From Gracilinema caldarium DSM 7334 (GTDB taxonomy: Bacteria; Spirochaetota; Spirochaetia; Treponematales; Breznakiellaceae), in NCBI RefSeq assembly GCF_000219725.1, contig NC_015732.1, positions 372,001 through 436,000 on the forward strand: a DNA stretch of 64,000 bases, read 5' to 3'. Below are positions 29,540 to 37,214 of the stretch, one piece after another. The notes beneath the pieces were generated by a model, which was not told where the DNA came from, searched no databases, and saw only the letters and a program-made list of their open reading frames with translations. Positions within the stretch are counted from its first letter, which is position 1. Each line of letters starts with the position of its first letter. A program made the translations under genes and the position numbers.

Positions 29540-32005
29540 ATGCGTTTCGGAAATTTTAATGATACTTCTCGGGAATATGTTATCAACACTCCCCGGACTC
29601 CCCATCCCTGGATAAACTATCTGGGAACTGATGGTTTCTTTTCCCTTATTTCCAACACTGCCGGAGGATATTCCTTTTATCGGGATGCCCGGCTCAGGCG
29701 GCTTACCCGGTACCGGTACAATGATGTTCCCCAGGACAGCAATGGCCGGTACATCTATATTCAGGAACGGGCCCTTTCATCGGGGGCGAGTCTCGGAAAA
29801 CTGAAGGGTGAACCCTGGAACCCCGGCTGGAAGCCGACAAAGACCGAACTCGATTTTTATGAATGCCGTCATGGTCTCGGCCGCACTACGATTATCGGTG
29901 AAAAAAACGGGCTTCGGGCAACAGTCCGGTACCTGGTGCCCATAGGAACCAATGCGGAACTCCAGGAACTGGTCCTTGAGAACACCAGCAAGGAAGAGAA
30001 AGCGGTCTGCATCCATTCCTTTGTAGAGTTTTGCCTCTGGAATGCCCTGGACGACTTTACCAATTTTCAGCGGAACCTTTCCACCGGACAGGTAGAGGTT
30101 GAGGGCTCAGCAATTTATCATGTTACGGAATATCGAGAGCGGCGAAACCACTATGCCTTTTTCTGGACCGATGCGGCCATTGCCGGGTTCGATTCAGACC
30201 GGGATGCCTTTATCGGTCGGGACGGTGACTTTACCCGGCCTGCGGCGGTGCTTCAGGGGGCAAGCTGGAATTCCATAGCTGACGGCTGGTCTCCGGTGGC
30301 AAGCCATCGCATCGAATGGACCCTTCAGCCTGGTGAAAAAAAACGGGCAGTCTTTATGCTCGGCTATATCGAAAACCCCCAACATGCAAAATGGGAAAAA
30401 CCAGGGATTGTAAACAAAGAAAAAGCCCGTACACTCCAAAACCGTTTTTCTGACCCCGGTGCATTCCAGGCAGCTTGGGATGAACTTACCCGGTTCTGGG
30501 ATGAAAAACTCTCCCATTTTTCCATTTCCAGCGGGGACGAAAAGCTGGACCGGATGGCAAACATCTGGAACCAGTACCAGTGTGTGGTTACCTACAACAT
30601 GGCCCGCAGTGCCTCCTATTTCGAAAGCGGTATCGGCCGGGGAATCGGGTTCCGGGACACCTGTCAGGATATGCTTGGCTTTGTCCATCTCATGCCGGAA
30701 AAAGCCCGGGAACGGCTCTTTGATGTCGCATCAACCCAATTCCCCGATGGCGGAGCTTATCATCAGTTCCAGCCCCTCACCAAACGGGGTAATGCGGACA
30801 TTGGCGGCAACTTTAATGATGACCCCTTGTGGCTTATCATTGGAGTAGCAGGATATCTTAAAGAAACCGGCGACTGGGATTTCCTCAAAGAATCGGTACC
30901 CTTTGATAATAACCCTGCAAATACCGCAAGTCTCTTTGAGCACCTGAAACGGTCCTTTCACCATGTAACCAATAATCTGGGGCCCCATGGCCTGCCCCTC
31001 ATTGGCCGGGCAGACTGGAATGACTGTCTGAATCTGAACTGTTTTTCCACAGACCCCAATGATTCTTTCCAAACCAGTACGAATAAGGACGGAAAAACCG
31101 CTGAATCCATTCTGATTGCTCAGATGTTTCTCTATGCCGCCCCTGACTATATCGAAATCTGTAAACGCCTGGGGGACCATGAGGAAGCCAGGGCTGCGGA
31201 AACCGCTGCCCGCACCATGGAAACAGCCATTCTTGCCCATGGCTGGGATGGTCTGTGGTTCCTCCGGGCCTATGATGATGCAAGCCGTAAGGTTGGTTCC
31301 GCTGAATGTGAGGACGGTAAAATCTTTATCGAAACCCAGGGCTTCGGTGCCATGGCCCTCGTGGGCAATGACCGGGGATACCCGAAACAGGCACTGGACT
31401 CAGTTGCCAAACACTTGGACACCCCCCACGGTATTGTGATACTTGACCCACCCTATAAGGAATATCACCTGGAACTGGGAGAGGTTTCGTCCTATCCGCC
31501 GGGGTACAAGGAAAACGGTGGCATTTTCTGCCACAATAATCCCTGGGTCATGATTGGCGAAGTGCGTATCGGCCGGCCAGACCGGGCTTTTGAGTACTGG
31601 AAAAAAATCGCTCCCGCCTACCGGGAAGAAATCTCAGAGCTGCATCGGATGGAACCCTATGTCTATTCCCAGATGATTGCCGGAAAGGGGAGCCGACGCC
31701 ATGGTGAAGCGAAAAACTCATGGCTCACCGGAACTGCCGCATGGAACTTTGTAGCCCTTTCCCAATGGATTGTCGGGGTTCGCCCGGCCTTCGACGGGCT
31801 CATCATCGAACCCCGTCTGCCGTCCCATGTAAAACATGCGGTAATCCAACGGTATTTCCGAGGAGCCCATTACCATATTACAGTGGAAAACCGTAAGAAT
31901 GACGGCCCCATACAGCTCAGTGTTAACGGCAGTCTTCAGGCCGGTACGATGGTTCGAGCGGCATCCCCGGGTTCTACCGTACAGATTCTGGTAACAGTCG
32001 GCTAA
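29540..32005 (+). CDS. Cellobiose phosphorylase, glycoside hydrolase family 94
   Basis: An 821-residue cytoplasmic enzyme that splits cellobiose with phosphate into glucose and glucose-1-phosphate. The N-terminus (RTPHPWINYLGTDGFFSLIS, then NTAGGYSFYRDARLRR) is nearly diagnostic of cellobiose phosphorylases. The (alpha/alpha)6 domain has GIGFRDTCQDMLGF and GRADWNDCLNLN, the latter carrying the general-acid Asp of the family. The ATG at 29540 lies 4 nt after the permease stop. Phosphorolysis saves ATP, as expected for an anaerobe. Chitobiose or longer cellodextrins are less likely substrates by sequence. Confidence 0.92.
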   Translation: MRFGNFNDTSREYVINTPRTPHPWINYLGTDGFFSLISNTAGGYSFYRDARLRRLTRYRYNDVPQDSNGRYIYIQERALSSGASLGKLKGEPWNPGWKPTKTELDFYECRHGLGRTTIIGEKNGLRATVRYLVPIGTNAELQELVLENTSKEEKAVCIHSFVEFCLWNALDDFTNFQRNLSTGQVEVEGSAIYHVTEYRERRNHYAFFWTDAAIAGFDSDRDAFIGRDGDFTRPAAVLQGASWNSIADGWSPVASHRIEWTLQPGEKKRAVFMLGYIENPQHAKWEKPGIVNKEKARTLQNRFSDPGAFQAAWDELTRFWDEKLSHFSISSGDEKLDRMANIWNQYQCVVTYNMARSASYFESGIGRGIGFRDTCQDMLGFVHLMPEKARERLFDVASTQFPDGGAYHQFQPLTKRGNADIGGNFNDDPLWLIIGVAGYLKETGDWDFLKESVPFDNNPANTASLFEHLKRSFHHVTNNLGPHGLPLIGRADWNDCLNLNCFSTDPNDSFQTSTNKDGKTAESILIAQMFLYAAPDYIEICKRLGDHEEARAAETAARTMETAILAHGWDGLWFLRAYDDASRKVGSAECEDGKIFIETQGFGAMALVGNDRGYPKQALDSVAKHLDTPHGIVILDPPYKEYHLELGEVSSYPPGYKENGGIFCHNNPWVMIGEVRIGRPDRAFEYWKKIAPAYREEISELHRMEPYVYSQMIAGKGSRRHGEAKNSWLTGTAAWNFVALSQWIVGVRPAFDGLIIEPRLPSHVKHAVIQRYFRGAHYHITVENRKNDGPIQLSVNGSLQAGTMVRAASPGSTVQILVTVG

Positions 32006-32109
32006 ACCTGTCAAAAGAGCCGGGGCTGAAAACCCGATCCGTTCCAGAAATCGGCGGTATACTAAAGCAGCCTCCTGTTTGTTGACCGTACTGTGGAAGG
32101 AGGACTTCC

Positions 32110-33303
32110 ATGGTACGGTCTTTTTGCTTTAGGTTGATGTATATCCAGCGCCGCTTGAGGCCTTTGCTCTGGATTCTGCTTCTGCCCTCATTCTTTTTTA
32201 GCTGTGCCGGATGTGAAAACCCCTTTTCGGGGAAAAAGCTGCCAACTCATTTTAGTCTGGCGACCTGGAATCTCCAGGCTTTTTTTGACGGCCAGGAGAT
32301 AGGGACTGAATATGCTGATTACCGATTAAAGGCATCCTGGAATGAGGTGTCCTATAAAAAACGGCTCCAAAATCTGGGGAATGTTCTGTCAAAATGGCCT
32401 GAGCCCCAGACCAAGGGAGCCGAGCATGGACCAGATATCTTCGCACTCATCGAAGTGGAGAATGCCGCAGTAGTTGAGGACCTCCGTTCCGGGCCCTTCG
32501 CTCAGTTCAAATATACCTACAGTGCTTTCGCAGCGAATCCCGGTGCCTCCCTTGGTCTGGGGCTCCTCAGCCGCTTTCCTATTATTGCAACAAAGACCCA
32601 TTCTATGCAAACCGCTAGCTACAGTACTCCCCGGCCTATGCTGGAAGCAGAAATCGAGCTTTCTAAGGAGTCTCAGGAACGATTGCATCTTTTTGTATGT
32701 CACTGGAAATCAAAACTGGGCGACCCTGAAGATACGGAAGCACTGCGACGGGCCAGCGCTCAGCTTGTGAACCGCCGTATCGTAGAACTTGCAAGTGAAT
32801 ATACGAATGTCCAACCACTCATTTTAGTTGTCGGAGATCTGAATGAAAATGCAGATGAATATGCCCGTCAGGGATCTCGTTTTATTACAGCTCTTATGCC
32901 TACAGGTGCAAGTGCTGTTGCGGAAGTTTCCTCAGAGGCTAACCATGAAACCAATACTAATAGGTTCAATAGTATAGCTACTCGCCCCTGTTCATTCATC
33001 ATTCTGACCGGTTCTCCCTCAATGGTATCAATACCAGATTCAGGACCTGTCACCCTCTATAGTCCTTGGTATACTGTTGTCTGGAATGGGTCCTATGCTT
33101 ACCATGGTACCTGGGAAAGCATCGACCATATTTTGTTGTCTCCGGGGTTTTTTAACGGAATAGGCTGGGAATACACAGCGTTTTCAGTAATTGATTATAC
33201 TCCTTTTAGCAATGAGGCAGGGTATCCTAACAGCTTTAATCCCCGTACTGGTAGCGGTGTTAGCGACCATTTGCCTATCATGGTTGATTTTCATCGCATA
33301 TAA
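32110..33303 (+). CDS. Endonuclease/exonuclease/phosphatase-fold lipoprotein
   Basis: A 397-residue protein with a lipoprotein-like signal (WILLLPSFFFSCAGC) and two candidate acylated Cys. The EEP fold motifs appear in order: ATWNLQAFF, FALIEVEN, CHWKSKLG, VVGDLNEN and a final GVSDHLPIMVDF. These give the Asn, Glu, His and Asp residues of a metal-dependent DNase/phosphodiesterase. It is probably surface- or periplasm-anchored and may degrade extracellular nucleic acid or phosphoesters. GGAGG lies 7 nt before the ATG. It appears monocistronic. Confidence 0.85.
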   Translation: MVRSFCFRLMYIQRRLRPLLWILLLPSFFFSCAGCENPFSGKKLPTHFSLATWNLQAFFDGQEIGTEYADYRLKASWNEVSYKKRLQNLGNVLSKWPEPQTKGAEHGPDIFALIEVENAAVVEDLRSGPFAQFKYTYSAFAANPGASLGLGLLSRFPIIATKTHSMQTASYSTPRPMLEAEIELSKESQERLHLFVCHWKSKLGDPEDTEALRRASAQLVNRRIVELASEYTNVQPLILVVGDLNENADEYARQGSRFITALMPTGASAVAEVSSEANHETNTNRFNSIATRPCSFIILTGSPSMVSIPDSGPVTLYSPWYTVVWNGSYAYHGTWESIDHILLSPGFFNGIGWEYTAFSVIDYTPFSNEAGYPNSFNPRTGSGVSDHLPIMVDFHRI

Positions 33304-33335
33304 CTATAAAAAATTAGTGGTAGTATCTTAGGTTG

Positions 33336-33453
33336 TTGACCATCTTGGAAATATGTTATATATTACTAACAAATAATGCCAAGAGGTATTGGTTTTTTTA
33401 AGCGCAATGTTAGCGAATTCTAACATTGTGCAAGTTTCTGGAGACTGTATAAC
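33336..33453 (+). promoter_or_regulatory. feoAB promoters and a long inverted-repeat operator
   Basis: Promoter 1: TTGACC (33336-33341), 17 nt, TATATT (33359-33364). Promoter 2: TTGTGC (33426-33431), 16 nt, TATAAC (33448-33453). A 24-bp perfect inverted repeat, CAATGTTAG-N6-CTAACATTG (33405-33428), overlaps the -35 of promoter 2. A CCAA/TTGG hairpin with TTTTTTT follows promoter 1 near 33380-33399. The repeat is a candidate site of an iron- or manganese-responsive repressor (DtxR/TroR type). Confidence 0.55.
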
Positions 33454-33503
33454 ACATAGTATTATTAGTCTCCATAATACCCTCTGGTGGGATGGAGGTT
33501 GTT

Positions 33504-33941
33504 ATGTATTTATCTGATGCTCCTAATGGGGCGTCTTTTAGGGTACTTCGGGTTACCATCGGCAAAGAGGTGGGAAAACGTCTTGTCGATATGGGTTTTA
33601 CTGAGGGAGCTGAAGGTGCAGTGGTTCGGGGAGGTATGTTCCGCGGGCCACTTCAGGTTCGCATCCGGGGTTATGACGTGCTTATTCGTCGTACTGAGGC
33701 AGCAGGTATAGAAGTAGAGCCTGTTGGCGACTGGACTGCAGCAGAGGATGCACATCGTTATTTTGGTCACTTTAACCGCTTTGGAAGAGGAAGGGGTTTT
33801 AGTGGTAGAGGTCGTCATGGAAGGTTTGGCTTTGGTCAAGGTGACTGTGAAGACTCTGATGGTAAAGTGAAAAGGTTTCGGACAGAGAGATCTAATGAGC
33901 CAGCTGATGAAAATCAGGACACTACAAACATGAGAGGATAA
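33504..33941 (+). CDS. feoA: FeoA-domain protein with Arg/Gly-rich tail
   Basis: A 145-residue protein. Residues 1-75 are a FeoA (SH3-like) domain (ASFRVLRVTIGKEVGKRLVD, MGFTEGAEGAVV, RGPLQVRIRGYDVLIRR), a partner of the FeoB ferrous iron transporter. Residues about 90-145 form an extension rich in Gly, Arg and Phe (GRGRGFSGRGRHGRFGFG), ending acidic/polar; ordinary FeoA proteins stop near residue 75-80. GGAGG lies 5 nt before ATG 33504; an in-frame ATG at 33492 has no ribosome site. feoB begins 6 nt downstream. Confidence 0.88.
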   Translation: MYLSDAPNGASFRVLRVTIGKEVGKRLVDMGFTEGAEGAVVRGGMFRGPLQVRIRGYDVLIRRTEAAGIEVEPVGDWTAAEDAHRYFGHFNRFGRGRGFSGRGRHGRFGFGQGDCEDSDGKVKRFRTERSNEPADENQDTTNMRG

Positions 33942-33947
33942 CCAATA

Positions 33948-36086
33948 ATGAACCGGAAAAAACTACGAATAGCTCTGGCGGGAAACCCCAATTCAGGTAA
34001 AACGACACTCTTTAATGCGCTCACCGGTTCCCATCATAAGGTCGGGAACTATCCGGGAGTAACGGTTGAAAAAAAAGAAGGCCAGCGCATTCGGGGAGAC
34101 AAGGAATATCACTTTATTGACCTGCCTGGAATTTATAGTCTCACCGCTTATTCCATCGATGAGGTAGTAGCCAGGGATTTCCTGCTTGATGAAAAACCTG
34201 ATCTAATTATAGATGTACTCGATTCTACGAATCTAGAACGTCATCTGTATCTTTGTCTGCAGTTCCAAGAATTGGGCATCCCGGTCATAGGTGCCCTCAA
34301 TATGACCGATGAAGCGGAGGAGAAAGGTATTCGAGTAGATTCGGCGGAGCTCTCAAAAATATTAGGGATTCCCATGGTAAAAACTGTAGGTTCCCGGGGA
34401 ACCGGTGTCGATGAGCTTTTAGATACGATTGATGAAATTCAGGAAAACCAGAAACCAGTGGACCGCTGTATCCGCTATGGAACTGAATTGGAAGAAAAGC
34501 TTCAGCGTCTGCAAAGCCTTATTAACCAGGATACTGAGTTTGCGGCAAAATTCCCCCCTCGTTGGCTTGCGGTTAAACTGTTAGAAAAGGATACCAATGC
34601 CTATGAACGACTTAAGGTACACTCTCAAGCTGAACTAATTGCTACGGAAGCCCGGTCGTCTATCAACTGGCTGGAAAAACATTACGGCAAGGATAATGAG
34701 ATTGTTATTTCTGAACAGCGCTACGGCTATATCCGTGGTGCGGTAAAGGAATGTATCAAGATAATTAAAAAGCCCGACTTCAGTATCACCGAAGCCATCG
34801 ATCGGGTTATCATGCATCCGGTACTTTCACTCCCAATCTTTGTGTTGATTTTATGGGGTGTTTTCCAGATTACCTTTACCCTGGGTGAATATCCGATGCT
34901 CTGGCTCGAGGGCTTTTTTAGCTGGCTTTCGGCAACACTCTCCAATGTACTCCCTGAGGGTGGTTTTAAGTCTCTCCTGATTGATGGGGTAATCGCTGGT
35001 GTCGGCGGAGTACTATCCTTTGTTCCCCTGATAGTCATTCTCTTCTTCCTGCTTTCGATTTTGGAAGATATCGGCTATATGTCCCGGGCTGCCTTTGCAA
35101 CGGATAAGCTCCTGCATACCTTTGGGCTCCATGGGCAATCCATATTTCCCATGATGCTCGGGTTTGGCTGTTCTGTGCCTGCTATAATGGCTGCCCGGAC
35201 CTTAAAAAGCCGCAGAGATCGGATTCTCACCATCCTTGTCATCCCCTTTATCAGCTGTGGTGCAAAACTGCCGGTTTATGTGTTGCTGGCGGCGGCCTTT
35301 TTCCCGAATAATCCAGCCCTTGCGGTTATGGCTATTTATGTAATTGGTGTGGTCCTTTCCTTATTTGCTGCCTTTGTTCTGAATCGGACCATATTACGGG
35401 GGGATCCAACACCCTTTGTGTTGGAACTACCGCCCTATCGAGCCCCCACCCCCCAGGGTATCCTCTGGCATGTGTGGGATAAAACCTGGCAGTATGCAAA
35501 GAAAGCTGGAACCGTTATTTTAGCCGCTTCTATCCTCATCTGGGCAATCACTACGTTCCCTGCAAAGTCCCTATCTGAAGCACAGCGTCAGAACCTTGAA
35601 CAGGCCTTTGTGGCTTCCCATCCTGAAGCTGATTCGGAAACTATAGAAGCCTACCTTGCGGTGCAGGAATCAGAATACCGCTTGGCTCATAGTTTTGCCG
35701 GCCAGATAGGCCGGTTCATGGAACCAGTCTTTAAGCCCTTGGGCTTTGACTGGAAAATCTCCGTCGCCATGGTAACCGGTTTTGCAGCTAAAGAGGTGAT
35801 TGTTTCCACCCTGGGTATTTTGTATGGGGTTGGACAGGAGGAGACTGAAGAATCGGAAAGTCTCCACGCTGCCCTTCAGCAAGATCCTGTCTGGAATCCC
35901 CTCGTAGCCTTTGTGCTCATGCTTTTTGTATTGGTTATTCCGCCCTGTTTTGCTGCCCAGGCAACCATACGAGCTGAGCTTGGCTGGTCCTGGTGGGCTT
36001 TCTCGGTAGTTTCACTGGTTGTGTTTGGCTGGTTATTAAGCTTTGTAATTTACCAGCTTGGTCTATTGAGTGGGGTACTTTTATGA
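33948..36086 (+). CDS. feoB: Ferrous iron transporter FeoB
   Basis: A 712-residue inner-membrane Fe(II) transporter. The N-terminal G domain has G1 GNPNSGKTTLFNALTG, G3 DLPGIYSL and G4 NMTDEAE. A guanine-dissociation-inhibitor-like helical region follows to about residue 270. The membrane part has the two Gate regions with conserved Cys (MLGFGCSVPAIMAARTL and IPFISCGAKLPVYVLLA). The stop codon overlaps the ATG of a 37-residue protein gene. The upstream operator suggests metal control. Confidence 0.96.
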   Translation: MNRKKLRIALAGNPNSGKTTLFNALTGSHHKVGNYPGVTVEKKEGQRIRGDKEYHFIDLPGIYSLTAYSIDEVVARDFLLDEKPDLIIDVLDSTNLERHLYLCLQFQELGIPVIGALNMTDEAEEKGIRVDSAELSKILGIPMVKTVGSRGTGVDELLDTIDEIQENQKPVDRCIRYGTELEEKLQRLQSLINQDTEFAAKFPPRWLAVKLLEKDTNAYERLKVHSQAELIATEARSSINWLEKHYGKDNEIVISEQRYGYIRGAVKECIKIIKKPDFSITEAIDRVIMHPVLSLPIFVLILWGVFQITFTLGEYPMLWLEGFFSWLSATLSNVLPEGGFKSLLIDGVIAGVGGVLSFVPLIVILFFLLSILEDIGYMSRAAFATDKLLHTFGLHGQSIFPMMLGFGCSVPAIMAARTLKSRRDRILTILVIPFISCGAKLPVYVLLAAAFFPNNPALAVMAIYVIGVVLSLFAAFVLNRTILRGDPTPFVLELPPYRAPTPQGILWHVWDKTWQYAKKAGTVILAASILIWAITTFPAKSLSEAQRQNLEQAFVASHPEADSETIEAYLAVQESEYRLAHSFAGQIGRFMEPVFKPLGFDWKISVAMVTGFAAKEVIVSTLGILYGVGQEETEESESLHAALQQDPVWNPLVAFVLMLFVLVIPPCFAAQATIRAELGWSWWAFSVVSLVVFGWLLSFVIYQLGLLSGVLL

Positions 36087-36196
36087 ATTGGTTTGATGTT
36101 CTTGGAGTAGGGGCCGCTCTTGCCGCAGCAGCACTGTTTGTGCTATTTCGGATTATTCGTTTTGTACGTCGTAAGCGGCCGTCCTGCTGCAGCTGA
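36083..36196 (+). CDS. FeoB-associated Cys-containing small membrane protein
   Basis: A 37-residue protein starting at an ATG that overlaps the feoB stop (ATGA). It has one membrane helix (VLGVGAALAAAALFVLFRII), then a basic stretch RFVRRKRPSCCS ending in two Cys. This is the pattern of the FeoB-associated Cys-rich membrane proteins found after feoB in many bacteria. It could bind iron or stabilise the FeoB complex; the function is not established. Confidence 0.8.
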   Translation: MNWFDVLGVGAALAAAALFVLFRIIRFVRRKRPSCCS

Positions 36197-36230
36197 TGAA
36201 TTCCCCAGCTTTTATCAATTATTGCTTTTA

Positions 36231-37121
36231 TTACTTTGTGAGCTCTAGAGTTTGGTCCGGCTCTTTATAGGGCCGGACAAGAAACTTGTTGGCAAAGCGG
36301 GCACTGTTCACCGGTCCTACTAAGATACTGGCCCATCGCTGAAGTTTCCAATTCAACCGAGGAATACTGTAAGCCTTGCCCTGACAGGCTTTTTTTAGGC
36401 AAAAAGTGGTTGTTTTATCGGCGCTCCATCCATGGGCTACCTTGAGCCGTACCCCTTCAGAAGCAACTTGAGCAAATTCGCTGTCCACTGATCCGGGACA
36501 CAAGGCATGAACCCGGATGCCCCGGGAAGCCCATTCGGTTGCGATACCTATGGAGAAGGAAAGGACATAGGCCTTTGTGGCAGCATATACTGCAAAACCT
36601 CCCAGGGGTGCAAAACCTGCAAGACTCGCTATATTAATAACAAGAGATCCTCTGGTAAGGAAGGGCGAGAAACGGTAACAGGATTCGGTCAAAGCCCGGC
36701 AGTTCAAATCGATCTGGCCCAATTGCCGGTCCATATTGATGACCGTAAAGGGGCCATAGGTGCCGTAGCCCGCATTATTTATCAGAATGGTAAGTGGTTT
36801 TCCCCTTTCACGGGCCTTGTCTGCCAGGCTCGCAATTGCATTCGGGGCTATTAAATCCAGACTGAAGGTACGGATGATGAGGGTTTTTTCATCATCCCTA
36901 GTACTGTAGGCAGCCTGCAATTCTTCAGCCAGAGCAGATAACCGGTCTCCCCGTCGTGCTACAAGCCACAGTTCATCAAAGTAGGGTAAGCCCCGATAGC
37001 GTTCCTTACCGGACGCGGCGGCTGCAAGGCGGCGTGCAAAGGCTGCCCCGATCCCTGATGATGCACCGGTTACCAGGGCTATGCCGCCCGTGCCTTTAAT
37101 GAGTTTTTCATCTTCTTCCAT
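36231..37121 (-). CDS. Short-chain dehydrogenase/reductase
   Basis: A 296-residue NAD(P)-dependent oxidoreductase of the classical SDR family. The cofactor motif is VTGASSGIGAAFARRLA, the structural motif is INNAGYGTYGPF, and the active site is Ser in VINIASLAG with YAATKAYVLSF. The C-terminus is basic and partly hydrophobic, like SDR proteins acting on lipids. GGAAGG precedes the ATG. It is convergent with the feo operon. The substrate is unknown. Confidence 0.85.
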   Translation of the reverse strand: MEEDEKLIKGTGGIALVTGASSGIGAAFARRLAAAASGKERYRGLPYFDELWLVARRGDRLSALAEELQAAYSTRDDEKTLIIRTFSLDLIAPNAIASLADKARERGKPLTILINNAGYGTYGPFTVINMDRQLGQIDLNCRALTESCYRFSPFLTRGSLVINIASLAGFAPLGGFAVYAATKAYVLSFSIGIATEWASRGIRVHALCPGSVDSEFAQVASEGVRLKVAHGWSADKTTTFCLKKACQGKAYSIPRLNWKLQRWASILVGPVNSARFANKFLVRPYKEPDQTLELTK

Positions 37122-37214
37122 AACACCTTCCTTTACCCCTCATCCTTTAAGGGCTTTGTAATGTTATTTTTAGACATTGTACGTGTTTATGTTATGGGTA
37201 TACCTTGTCTCCGG

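Noticed and set aside
33370-33503. NiCo or other metal riboswitch in the feoA leader
   Set aside because: The main structure is a perfect protein-operator-like palindrome over a promoter; no four-way-junction aptamer pattern was found.
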